DNA of 62,986 nt from Nocardia takedensis NBRC 100417. GTDB taxonomy: Bacteria; Actinomycetota; Actinomycetes; Mycobacteriales; Mycobacteriaceae. Below the pieces are notes generated by a model. The model searched no databases. It saw only the letters and a program-made list of their open reading frames with translations, and had not been told where the DNA came from. The stretch is taken from the NCBI RefSeq assembly GCF_000308695.1, contig NZ_BAGG01000095.1:1-62986 (forward strand). Direction: 5' to 3'. A program made the position numbers and the translations under genes. Positions 51,106-61,322 of this stretch are shown one piece after another. Position 1 is the stretch's first letter. Each line of letters begins with the position of its first letter.

Positions 51106-52158
51106 TCACGCCCCTTCGGTCAGGAACTCGTCGAGATGGGCCCAGGTGGTCTCGCGCGCGGAGGCGCCGGTGAGGATCCCGAGATGGCTGCCGGGCACCG
51201 CCTCGTAGCGCACCTTCGCCGCGCCCGTCAGCAGGCGCGTGCCCGCTTTCACCGCGGCGGCGCGGGTGATGACGTCCTCCGGGCCGCCGATCAGCAGCAC
51301 CGGCGCGGTCACCTCGGCCAGGGCGATATCGCGCTCGCCCAGGCGCAGCACGCCGCGGCCGATGTCGTTGGCCAGGATCAACCTGCCCCACAACTGACCG
51401 TAGAAGCGGCCCGGATAGCCGGGCATCTCGGCCATGAACCGGTCGACGGATTCCATCCGGGCCAGCATCTCGGTGCGCGCGAGGTTCTCGGCGATGAACC
51501 ACGGACGCTTGACCTCCCGGTCCCAGGCGGTCACCCGGTAGGCCAGCCGGGTCAGCGGCGCGGGCACTCCGCCCGCGGCCCGGATGGCGGTGGAGGTGGC
51601 CAGGCCGCCGGTGAGCGAGGCGACGGCGCGCACCTGCGGAATGCCGGTCATCTCGTCGTAGTCCAGTGGTGAGCCGATGGCGGTGACGGAACGGATCGGC
51701 AGGTGGGCGTTGGCGGCGGCGGTCAGCAGGGCCAGGGTGCCGCCCAGCGACCACCCGACCAGGTCGACGGGCGCGCCGCCACGATCGGCGGAGACCCGCA
51801 GCACGGATTCGAGCAGGATGTCGTCGATCCAGTCCTCCATGCCCATCCGACGGTCGGCGAAGGTGATCTCGCCGTAGTCGACCAGGTAGGGGCGACGGCC
51901 GGTCTCCAGCAGGAAACGCACCACGCTGTGTTCGGGGCGCAGGTCGAAGCAGGAGGCGGGCGCGGCCAACGGCGGGACCAGCAGGACCGCGGCGTCCTCG
52001 GACGCGGCGGGGTGGACGCCTTCGTAGCGGCGCAGCAGTCGGTGCGGTTCGTCCCACAGCACCGTCGAGGGCGCGGGATCGGGGCTGCTCACGCCCGGTC
52101 CGAAGGTCAGGGCCCAGGCGTTGCGGGCCGCGGTGACGACAGTGTCGGTGAGACTCAC
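51106..52158 (-). CDS. alpha/beta hydrolase, PHA-synthase-like
   Basis: A 350-residue protein of the PhaC-related alpha/beta hydrolase group: LLVPPLAAPASCFDLRPEHS, VDYGEITFADRRMGMEDWID, lipase box DLVGWSLGGTLALL (Ser nucleophile where true PHA synthases carry Cys), acid in LLIGGPEDVITRAAA, His in VPGSHLGILTGASARETTW. Without the Cys it is more likely an esterase or acyltransferase than a polymer synthase. It lies 73 bases downstream of nothing on its own strand except the SCO6745-like gene upstream. Confidence 0.8.
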   Translation of the reverse strand: MSLTDTVVTAARNAWALTFGPGVSSPDPAPSTVLWDEPHRLLRRYEGVHPAASEDAAVLLVPPLAAPASCFDLRPEHSVVRFLLETGRRPYLVDYGEITFADRRMGMEDWIDDILLESVLRVSADRGGAPVDLVGWSLGGTLALLTAAANAHLPIRSVTAIGSPLDYDEMTGIPQVRAVASLTGGLATSTAIRAAGGVPAPLTRLAYRVTAWDREVKRPWFIAENLARTEMLARMESVDRFMAEMPGYPGRFYGQLWGRLILANDIGRGVLRLGERDIALAEVTAPVLLIGGPEDVITRAAAVKAGTRLLTGAAKVRYEAVPGSHLGILTGASARETTWAHLDEFLTEGA

Positions 52159-52216
52159 CCCACGAATCTCTCACACCATCCGGTACCGACGGTAACGGGC
52201 ACTTGTCGATCGGGGG

Positions 52217-53071
52217 TCAGCGCCCGGTCCCCACCGGATTGTCCGGCGGCACGATCGAACCCCGCACGGCCTCGACCAGCGGCGCGAGCGAGACGACCAC
52301 CTCCTCGACGGCTTCGGGCGTCAGCGCCGACAGCGCGCCGCCCCACGCCGCGACATCGGTGACCGATTCCACACTCGTGAGCAGATCCGCACCCTGACCG
52401 GTCAGGATCGGAGCGTGCGGCTCACCGGTCAGCAGACCGGCCGCGCGCGACTCCTCGACCAGGGCGGCCCACTCCGGCACCGACCATCCCCGCGCGTTCC
52501 GCAGCACCGGTTCGGTCACCTTGCCCGCGGCCACCTGGAGCACCAGCGCGCGCGGGCCGGACACCCCGGCCGCGACCAGCGCCGCGACGTGACCGTCACC
52601 GCGATGCTCGCGCAGCGCCGTCGCGACCTGCCACAGCGCGGCCACGGGATCGTCGCCCAAGGGCAGGTCGGCGTTGGCGGCGAACAGGGGCCTGCCCGTG
52701 GGATCGGCCCGGCGCAGGGCGGGCAGCAACAGGTCCACCGCCCGCGCCGCGACGGGATCGGCGGCCCCCGCCGACCGCAGCAGACCCGTCGCCAGCGCGG
52801 ACCTGGCCGCGAGGCAGTCCGACACCGAAGCCCGCGACCAGGCGTCCGGCAGCGCCTTGCCGACCATCTCGGGGTGGAATCCGGCGAAGACGGCGGTCAC
52901 CGCACCAGGGCCGACCGGCCCCAGCGGGGCGGCGCGGAAAGCGAAGTAGGTCTGCCAATAGCCGCGCAGTCCGACCGCCACCCCGGCCTCCTTGACGCCC
53001 GCGCCGAAATACACGACATCGTGGATCGGTTCCAGGGTCGTCCAGATTCGTCGGGCCGGATGAATTGCCAT
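52217..53071 (-). CDS. SCO6745-like conserved protein
   Basis: A 284-residue soluble helical protein whose start ARRIWTTLEPIHDVVYFG and segment GYWQTYFAFRAAPLGPVGP match the actinobacterial family I remember as SCO6745-like; the C-terminal WSVPEWAALVEESRAAGLLT and APILTGQGADLLTSVES resemble a winged helix. Function unknown. ATG 53071 is chosen; the open frame extends to 53164 without family similarity. Confidence 0.75.
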   Translation of the reverse strand: MAIHPARRIWTTLEPIHDVVYFGAGVKEAGVAVGLRGYWQTYFAFRAAPLGPVGPGAVTAVFAGFHPEMVGKALPDAWSRASVSDCLAARSALATGLLRSAGAADPVAARAVDLLLPALRRADPTGRPLFAANADLPLGDDPVAALWQVATALREHRGDGHVAALVAAGVSGPRALVLQVAAGKVTEPVLRNARGWSVPEWAALVEESRAAGLLTGEPHAPILTGQGADLLTSVESVTDVAAWGGALSALTPEAVEEVVVSLAPLVEAVRGSIVPPDNPVGTGR

Positions 53072-53489
53072 GTCCCGCAGCGTACGTCGCGGAACGTGTC
53101 GGGGGAAAGCACGGATTTGTCCGGAATTGCGGAGGAGGCCATTTCGGGCCGCGCACAATATCACGCTACAATCACCAGGGACAACGGAAAAATTCGCTCG
53201 ACCGGAGATACCGGATCGCGCCTCGACCGCCGTCGACGGATGGTTCGGCGAAGGCCCTGGATCAGGATCCAGAGCGGATTTCCCGGAGTCAGGAAATGTG
53301 CGCGCACCAGATCCGCATCACCGTTGCGCCGCGCCGATATCCCGGGTCGCTGCCGTCCACACGGCGCACCCGGAGGTCTCCGGCGATGGGCCCGGGTGAG
53401 TATCACAGGCGGATACGTGGTTGTCGTGGACCGACCGGTCCGCCCCACGCCTCGTGCGCGCGTGACGCGATGACGAGGAAGGCACGAAC
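53072..53489. other. 418-base gap, probable long leader of rhlE
   Basis: No gene. A consensus-like TACAAT (53167-53172) on the plus strand could start a 5' leader of some 300 bases for rhlE. Within it CTGGAT-CAGG-ATCCAG (53257-53272) is a perfect hairpin. Long structured leaders are usual for cold-inducible DEAD-box helicase genes, but this is inference. Confidence 0.45.
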
Positions 53490-53537
53490 CTGAGCAAGAT
53501 CACCGTCGAACAGGAACCAGGTCTGACCGACACCCTG

Positions 53538-55976
<2,439 letters not shown>

Positions 55977-56003
55977 TTCGGCGGATCCGCTAGTCTCGCA
56001 ATC

Positions 56004-57242
56004 GTGCTCGCACCCGAGCGGCGGACGCGCGCCGATATCATCTCCGCAGTCGCGATCGCTGTCGTCGTGTTGCTCGCCGCCGTGGTGGTGTGGGCCCGCG
56101 GTGACGCCGCGGGCACCGATTCGGTGACGGTGTCGCCGCCGGTGGGCGCACCGCCGACCGCCGAACGGGTGCCCACCCGGTTGCGGGAATTGTGGTTCGC
56201 CGAGGACGGCGCCACCGATCGCGCGCTGACGGCGGCGGGCGTGGTGGTCACCGCGCAGGACGGGACGGTGTCGGGCCGTCGCCCGGGGACGGGCGAGGAG
56301 CTGTGGCACTACCGGCGCGACATGCCGCTGTGCGGGGTGGAGTCGCAGTTCGCGATGGTGTTGGCGGTGTACCGGGATCACCGCGGCTGCAGTCAGACGA
56401 CGCTGCTGGCCGGTGATTCCGGGGAGCGCCGCACCTCGCGCAGCAGTTATATGGATCAGGACGTGCGCCTCAGCGTCGACGGCACCTACGCGTTGGCGCA
56501 GGGGCCGCGGCGGCTGGAGATGTGGCGTTCGGATCTGGTGCGCACCCTCGAGTACGGCTTCGTGGACGCGCCGGTCAACGTGAAGACCCAGCCGCGCAAG
56601 GATTGCGCGCTGCTGTCCTCGGGCTCGAATTCGGCCCGGCTGGCGGTGTTGGAACGTTGCCCGGAGGACCCGGCCGATCGGTTGACGGTGCTCAATCCCG
56701 CGCCGAAGGAGAACACCGTCCCGGAGGAGTACGGCTCGCACGTGCTGTCGGGGGCGGGCGCGGAGTCGCCGGACGCGCGGGTGTTGGCGGTGTCCAACGA
56801 TCGCATCCTGATCTATTTGCCGCCCGCGAGCGCGCAGGGCGGGTCGGAGACGACCTCTCCGCTGCTGGCGGTGTTCGACGCGACCGGCAATCCGGTGGCG
56901 ACCCACCAGTTGTCCGCGCCGTTGAGTCCGTCGGCGAACGTCACCAGGCTGTCTTCGGGCTACTACCTGTTCACCGGTGACGCGTTGATGGCGTTGAACT
57001 CGAGCAGTTTCGCCCCGCTGTGGTCGGTCAGCGATGTGCTCGGCTCGCCCGCGATGATGGCGGGCCGGTTGCTGGTGCCGACTCCGGAGGCGATCGTCTC
57101 GCTCGATCCGGCCGCGCCGCGCGATACCGGCGTCACCATCCCGGTGCACCGCGCGGACTACGTCGACGCGCCGATCTCGCTGGCCGTGCTGGGTGAGGTC
57201 GTCCTGGAGAAGCGCGGCACACGTCTGTACGCGCTGGGCTGA
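56004..57242 (+). CDS. membrane-anchored beta-propeller protein, Rv3212-like
   Basis: A 412-residue protein with an N-terminal membrane anchor (residues 12-31, ISAVAIAVVVLLAAVVVWA) and an outside domain of PQQ-like repeats (VVTAQDGTVSGRRPGTGEELW, LLAVFDATGNPVATHQL, YYLFTGDALMALNSSSFAPL, EAIVSLDPAAP). Probably exported; function unknown. Length and place match Rv3212. GTG start; TAGTCT (55991-55996) ends seven bases before it, a leaderless pattern. Confidence 0.82.
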   Translation: MLAPERRTRADIISAVAIAVVVLLAAVVVWARGDAAGTDSVTVSPPVGAPPTAERVPTRLRELWFAEDGATDRALTAAGVVVTAQDGTVSGRRPGTGEELWHYRRDMPLCGVESQFAMVLAVYRDHRGCSQTTLLAGDSGERRTSRSSYMDQDVRLSVDGTYALAQGPRRLEMWRSDLVRTLEYGFVDAPVNVKTQPRKDCALLSSGSNSARLAVLERCPEDPADRLTVLNPAPKENTVPEEYGSHVLSGAGAESPDARVLAVSNDRILIYLPPASAQGGSETTSPLLAVFDATGNPVATHQLSAPLSPSANVTRLSSGYYLFTGDALMALNSSSFAPLWSVSDVLGSPAMMAGRLLVPTPEAIVSLDPAAPRDTGVTIPVHRADYVDAPISLAVLGEVVLEKRGTRLYALG

Positions 57243-57322
57243 GCCGTTCATCGGCGAGGCTGGACCACGCGCTGTCCGAGGCGGTGGGTGCGTCTCGCGG
57301 ACGGCCCGCCATGATGGAGGTC

Positions 57323-57934
57323 ATGTCAGCCATCGAGGGGGCCAGGCTCGTCCTGCTGCGCCACGGCGAGACCGCCTGGTCGAAGCAGCATCGGCACACG
57401 GGGCGCACGGATGTCGCGTTGACCGCGCTCGGCGAGGAGCAGGCGAAGGCGGCAGGCCCGCTGATCGCCGGTCTCGGGTTGCGCGATCCGCTGGTGCTGA
57501 CCAGTCCGCGGCGGCGCGCGCGGCACACCGCCGAACTGGCCGGACTGGCGCCCGCGACGCCCGACGAGGACCTCGCCGAGTGGGATTACGGCGACTACGA
57601 GGGGCTGACCACGCCGCAGATCCACGACCACGATCCCGGTTGGACGGTGTTCACCGGCGCGGTGCCCGGCGGCGAGTCCTTCGCCGAGGTGGGCGCGCGG
57701 GCCGACCGGGTGCTCGACTCGGTGCTCGCTGTCCTGCCCGAACGGGACGCGGTGCTGGTCGGGCACGGGCATTTCTCCCGGGTCCTGATCGCCCGGTGGG
57801 CCGAGTTCGCGGTGCGCGAGGGACGCCGGTTCGTGCTGTCCACAGCCGCCGTGAGCGTGCTCGGCTTCGAGCACGACAGCCGAACCATCCTGGCGCACAA
57901 CCTGATCGCCGAATCGAAGGGAGATCCGCGGTGA
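57323..57934 (+). CDS. gpm2: histidine phosphatase Gpm2-like
   Basis: A 203-residue histidine phosphatase, the length I recall for Rv3214. The phosphohistidine motif is VLLRHGETAWS, the second His is in LVGHGHFSRVL, and the acid is in LAEWDYGDYEGL. Although named as a phosphoglycerate mutase, the mycobacterial relative is reported to act as an acid phosphatase. ATG 57323 follows GGAGGTC directly; earlier ATGs at 57311 and 57314 are alternatives. The stop overlaps the next gene (GTGA). Confidence 0.88.
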   Translation: MSAIEGARLVLLRHGETAWSKQHRHTGRTDVALTALGEEQAKAAGPLIAGLGLRDPLVLTSPRRRARHTAELAGLAPATPDEDLAEWDYGDYEGLTTPQIHDHDPGWTVFTGAVPGGESFAEVGARADRVLDSVLAVLPERDAVLVGHGHFSRVLIARWAEFAVREGRRFVLSTAAVSVLGFEHDSRTILAHNLIAESKGDPR

Positions 57935-58422
57935 ACGCCGTGATCCGCCGTGCCGTCGAGGCCGACGTGCCCGACCTCGTCGCCCTGGTCGAGGAACTGG
58001 CCGACTACGAGAAGGCGCGCGAGCAGTGCGCGCTCACCGTCGAGCAGTTGCGCGCGGCGCTGTTCGGCCCGCGGCCCGCCCTGTTCGCGCACGTGGTCGA
58101 GGACGAATCCGGCGTCGCGGGGTGCGCGATCTGGTTCCTGAACTTCTCCACCTGGAACGGGGTGCACGGCATCTATCTGGAGGATCTCTACGTCCGGCCG
58201 GAGCGGCGCGGGCGCGGCTACGGCCGCGGACTGCTCGCCGAGTTGGCGCGGGAGGCGGCGGTCAACGGCTACAGCCGCGTGGACTGGTCGGTGCTGACCT
58301 GGAACACCCCGTCGATCGAGTTCTACGAATCGCTGGGCGCGGTGGGCCAGAGCGACTGGGTCGGCTACCGACTGACCGGTTCCGCGCTGCGCGCGCTGGC
58401 CGAGCAGGCGCCGCCGCGCTGA
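57931..58422 (+). CDS. GNAT-family acetyltransferase (diamine-type)
   Basis: A 163-residue acetyltransferase resembling the spermidine/diamine N-acetyltransferase group: EELADYEKAREQCALTVEQL, FLNFSTWNGVHGIYLEDLYV, acetyl-CoA loop RPERRGRGYGRGLL, DWSVLTWNTPSIEFYESLGA. GTG start overlapping the phosphatase stop; AAGGGAG lies 7 bases upstream. Substrate not proven. Confidence 0.87.
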   Translation: MNAVIRRAVEADVPDLVALVEELADYEKAREQCALTVEQLRAALFGPRPALFAHVVEDESGVAGCAIWFLNFSTWNGVHGIYLEDLYVRPERRGRGYGRGLLAELAREAAVNGYSRVDWSVLTWNTPSIEFYESLGAVGQSDWVGYRLTGSALRALAEQAPPR

Positions 58423-58475
58423 TCCGAGTTGTACTGTGCAACAGATCGTTCCGTTGGGAAAGTCGAGGTGCGACC

Positions 58476-59189
58476 ATGCAGATCCGTATGCCGGACAGGT
58501 GGCCCGACACCCCGGAGGAGGCGATCGCCGTCCAGGACGCGTTGCGCCCGCTGGTCGATCCGACCGATCGCAGGCCCCCGCGTTTCGGCGTGGTGGCCGG
58601 AATCGATTCCGCCTACGACGAATCGGGCCTGGTCGCCGCGGCGGCGGTGGCGCTGGACGCCCGCACCTTGCAGACCGTCGCCTCGACGGTGGCGCACGGC
58701 AGGGCCGAATTCCCTTATGTCCCCGGCCTGCTGGCCTTCCGCGAACTGCCCACGGCGCTCGCGGCGCTGGCCGACCTGGACGCCACTCCCGACCTGCTGA
58801 TCTGCGACGGGCAGGGATTGGCGCATCCGCGCCGGTTCGGGCTGGCCTGTCACCTGGGGGTGTTGGCGGGGATCCCGACGATCGGGGTGGCCAAGAACGC
58901 GTGGGGCGACTACGACGAGCCGGGGCCCGAACGCGGTGCGGCGGGCGACATCCGGATCGACGGCGAGGTGGTGGGGCGGGTGTTGCGCACCCGGACCGGG
59001 GTGAAGCCGCTGTTCGTGTCGGTGGGCCATCTGATCGATCTGGACACCGCGTGCGCGCAGGTACTCGCGCTGGCTCCGCACTACCGGCAACCGGAGACGA
59101 CGCGGCAGGCCGATCAGATGTGCCGCAGGGCGCTGCGCGAGGCCGTCGTGCGCCGGGATCGCGCGCTGGGCACGGTCGCCGGGGGTTAG
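58476..59189 (+). CDS. nfi: endonuclease V (deoxyinosine-specific)
   Basis: A 237-residue endonuclease V that cuts DNA 3' of deoxyinosine. Motifs: VVAGIDSAYDESG (metal Asp), PYVPGLLAFRELP (Glu), LICDGQGLAHPRRFGLACHL (Asp and the inosine pocket), IGVAKNAWGDYDE (Lys), FVSVGHLIDLDTA (His). ATG 58476; GAGGTG lies 6 bases upstream. Its end overlaps the convergent membrane-protein gene by 4 bases. Confidence 0.9.
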   Translation: MQIRMPDRWPDTPEEAIAVQDALRPLVDPTDRRPPRFGVVAGIDSAYDESGLVAAAAVALDARTLQTVASTVAHGRAEFPYVPGLLAFRELPTALAALADLDATPDLLICDGQGLAHPRRFGLACHLGVLAGIPTIGVAKNAWGDYDEPGPERGAAGDIRIDGEVVGRVLRTRTGVKPLFVSVGHLIDLDTACAQVLALAPHYRQPETTRQADQMCRRALREAVVRRDRALGTVAGG

Positions 59190-59635
59190 TCCGGGTCGCC
59201 GCCGTATTCGGCGGCCATCCACCGACTCGACGCGGGCGCGAACAGCAGGACCAGCGCCGCGATCACCACGGTGCCGAGCAGGGCGCCGTACACGGGTTGG
59301 TGGGAGTCGGTGAGCAGCGACCAGGTGACCGGCAGCAGCAGGATCTGGGCGATGGTCGCGATGGCGCGCCCCCAGCGCTGTCCGAGCAGCAGGCCGATGC
59401 CCGCGGCCAGCACCGCGCCGCCGAGGATGCCGAACCAGGCGGCGGTGCCGTAGCCGCTGGCCTGGCTCTGGTCGTGGCCGAGCAGGCCGCGCACCACCAG
59501 GACCACGGCCACCGTCACCGCGACCGCGCCTTCCAGGGCGACGAGTCCGCCCGCGCCGCGCACCGTCGTGGGCACGCCGCCCGTCGTCCGGTCGGCCGTT
59601 CCGGCGTTCTCGGCCTTCTCACCACTGTCCACCAC
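59186..59635 (-). CDS. four-helix membrane protein, Rv3217c-like
   Basis: A 149-residue integral membrane protein. After a hydrophilic N-terminus (MVDSGEKAENAGTADRTTGG) four hydrophobic helices follow (LEGAVAVTVAVVLVVRGLL, WFGILGGAVLAAGIGLLLG, IATIAQILLLPVTWSLL, GALLGTVVIAALVLLFAP). Position matches Rv3217c. Function unknown. Confidence 0.78.
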   Translation of the reverse strand: MVDSGEKAENAGTADRTTGGVPTTVRGAGGLVALEGAVAVTVAVVLVVRGLLGHDQSQASGYGTAAWFGILGGAVLAAGIGLLLGQRWGRAIATIAQILLLPVTWSLLTDSHQPVYGALLGTVVIAALVLLFAPASSRWMAAEYGGDPD

Positions 59636-59748
59636 GCGCCCAGCCTATCGAGCACCCGCGCGGGCGTCCCGCGCCCCGTGCACACCGTCCGACCGGGGTC
59701 GATCACCGGCTTTTCAGACCACCCGCGCGCGCCGATTAGGCTGCCACC

Positions 59749-60696
59749 GTGCGGACCCTGCTGATCGTGAATCCGAATGCCACCTCCACCACGGCGGCGA
59801 CCAGGGATCTCCTGGCGCACGCGTTGGAGAGCCGGACCCAGCTGACCGTCGCGCACACCCAGCACCGCGGCCACGCGGCGGAGTTGGCGCAGTGGGCCTC
59901 GACCAACGAGATGGACCTGATCGTCGTGCACGGCGGTGACGGCACGGTCAACGAGACGATCAACGGGTTCCTGCCGCTGCCGGAGTTGAACGACGGCGGC
60001 GCGTGGCTGCCCCGACTCGGGGTGATCCCGGGTGGTTCGGCGAACGTGTTCGCGCGGGCGCTCGGCATCTCGCCGGACCCGGTCACCGCGACGAATCAGT
60101 TGATCGATCTGCTCACCCTGGAGCGGGATCGGCGCATCGGTCTCGGTTTGGCCGACGATCGCTGGTTCACCTTCAGCGCGGGTGTCGGTTTGGACGCGGA
60201 TGTGTGCGAAGCCATCGACGCGAGTCGCGCGGACGGGCACGCGGCGACGCCCGCTCGTTATATTCGAACTAGTGTTCGGCAATTTTTCCGGGCAAAAGGT
60301 AAGGAGCCGACCGTACGGATCGAAATACCGGGATTCGATCCGATCGAGGAGGTCCATTACGCGTTCATCACGAACGCGAGCCCGTGGACGTACTTGAACT
60401 CCACGCCGGTCCACACGAATCCCGGAACGACATTCGAGACCGGACTCGGCGTGTTCGCCATGCGGTCGATGGCGATCCTGCCCACCCTGCTGCTCACCCG
60501 CCAACTGTTGAGCCCGCAGGGAAATCCCAAGGCGCGCAATTTGTTCCGCGAAGACGATGTGCCGTCGGTCCGCGTGACCACCGCGGAGCCCATCGGACTG
60601 CAAATCGATGGCGACTTTATCGGGAAGCGAAACGTGGTGGATTTCACCTCGGTGCCGGATGTGCTGGCCGTGGTCGCGCCGCGCCCTGTTCGGTGA
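59749..60696 (+). CDS. diacylglycerol-kinase-family lipid kinase, Rv3218-like
   Basis: A 315-residue DAGK-catalytic-domain protein: LLIVNPNATSTT, nucleotide loop VVHGGDGTVNETINGF (residues about 60-72), GVIPGGSANVFARALG, and the C-terminal EPIGLQIDGDFIGKR. It likely phosphorylates a lipid; position matches Rv3218. GTG start, with TAGGCT (59737-59742) ending six bases before it, a leaderless pattern. Confidence 0.88.
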   Translation: MRTLLIVNPNATSTTAATRDLLAHALESRTQLTVAHTQHRGHAAELAQWASTNEMDLIVVHGGDGTVNETINGFLPLPELNDGGAWLPRLGVIPGGSANVFARALGISPDPVTATNQLIDLLTLERDRRIGLGLADDRWFTFSAGVGLDADVCEAIDASRADGHAATPARYIRTSVRQFFRAKGKEPTVRIEIPGFDPIEEVHYAFITNASPWTYLNSTPVHTNPGTTFETGLGVFAMRSMAILPTLLLTRQLLSPQGNPKARNLFREDDVPSVRVTTAEPIGLQIDGDFIGKRNVVDFTSVPDVLAVVAPRPVR

Positions 60697-60946
60697 TCCG
60701 GACCACCAAAAACATCGTGGTTGTGCTGCGAAAACCCGGTAGAGCGAGTACAAAGGGTCGGGCAGGCTCCCCTATGCGGGGACCTTCGGAGCGTGAGCTT
60801 CCCCACGGTGCGCCGCAGACCTATTGACATCTACGGTGTTCGTGAAAGCATTCACAAGCAACCGTGCGGAAACATTCAGGTCGCACAAGTGAACGAACCA
60901 CAAACCATTGGCACCCATTTGCGGTGCCCAGCAAAGGAGCAGAGGA
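60697..60946. promoter_or_regulatory. whiB1 promoter and leader
   Basis: A 250-base region with a perfect TTGACA at 60824-60829, a CRP-type palindrome at 60841-60856 and a weaker half-site (AGTGA, 60888-60892). AAAGGAG before the ATG is the whiB1 ribosome binding site. Confidence 0.6.
60841..60856. promoter_or_regulatory. CRP-type binding site upstream of whiB1
   Basis: CGTGA-AAGCAT-TCACA matches the cAMP receptor protein consensus TGTGA-n6-TCACA with one change. In M. tuberculosis whiB1 is known to be controlled by the CRP orthologue Rv3676, so conservation of the site is expected. Confidence 0.7.
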
Positions 60947-61201
60947 ATGGACTGGCGCCACAAGGCCATCTGTCGCGACGAGGACCCCGAGCTGTTCTTC
61001 CCGGTGGGTAACAGCGGTCCCGCGCTCGCGCAGATTGCCGATGCCAAGCTGGTCTGCGCTCGCTGCCCCGTCACCGCCGACTGCCTGTCCTGGGCCCTGA
61101 AGTCCGGGCAGGATGCCGGCGTGTGGGGCGGTATGAGTGAGGACGAGCGACGCGCACTCAAGCGTCGCAACGCGCGCACGCGTACACGCACCGTCGTCTA
61201 G
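60947..61201 (+). CDS. whiB1: WhiB1 iron-sulfur transcription factor
   Basis: An 84-residue WhiB protein starting MDWRHKAICRDEDPELFF. The four 4Fe-4S cysteines are Cys9 and the CARCPVTADC group (C-x2-C-x5-C); GVWGGMSEDE is the conserved turn and KRRNARTRTRT the basic DNA-binding end. In mycobacteria WhiB1 is an essential, NO-sensitive repressor that binds the sigma factor SigA. AAAGGAG seven bases before ATG 60947. Confidence 0.96.
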   Translation: MDWRHKAICRDEDPELFFPVGNSGPALAQIADAKLVCARCPVTADCLSWALKSGQDAGVWGGMSEDERRALKRRNARTRTRTVV

Positions 61202-61260
61202 TTCACGACGACCAGCGTTGCCGGACCACATCTTTCAGCCCGGCCCGGCAACGCATTTCG

Positions 61261-61297
61261 GCCCGGCACCTTCGAGGTGCCGGGCTTCACTGTTTTT
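61261..61297 (+). terminator. intrinsic terminator after whiB1
   Basis: GCCCGGCACCT (61261-61271) and AGGTGCCGGGC (61275-61285) form an 11-bp stem with a three-base loop, followed by TTCAC and a T-rich TGTTTTT. It lies between convergent whiB1 and pdtaS. Confidence 0.88.
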
Positions 61298-61322
61298 CGG
61301 GAGACGGTGAATTCGCGCCGGA

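Noticed and set aside
60888..60903. Second CRP site before whiB1
   Set aside because: Only the AGTGA half matches; the second half is out of register by one base.
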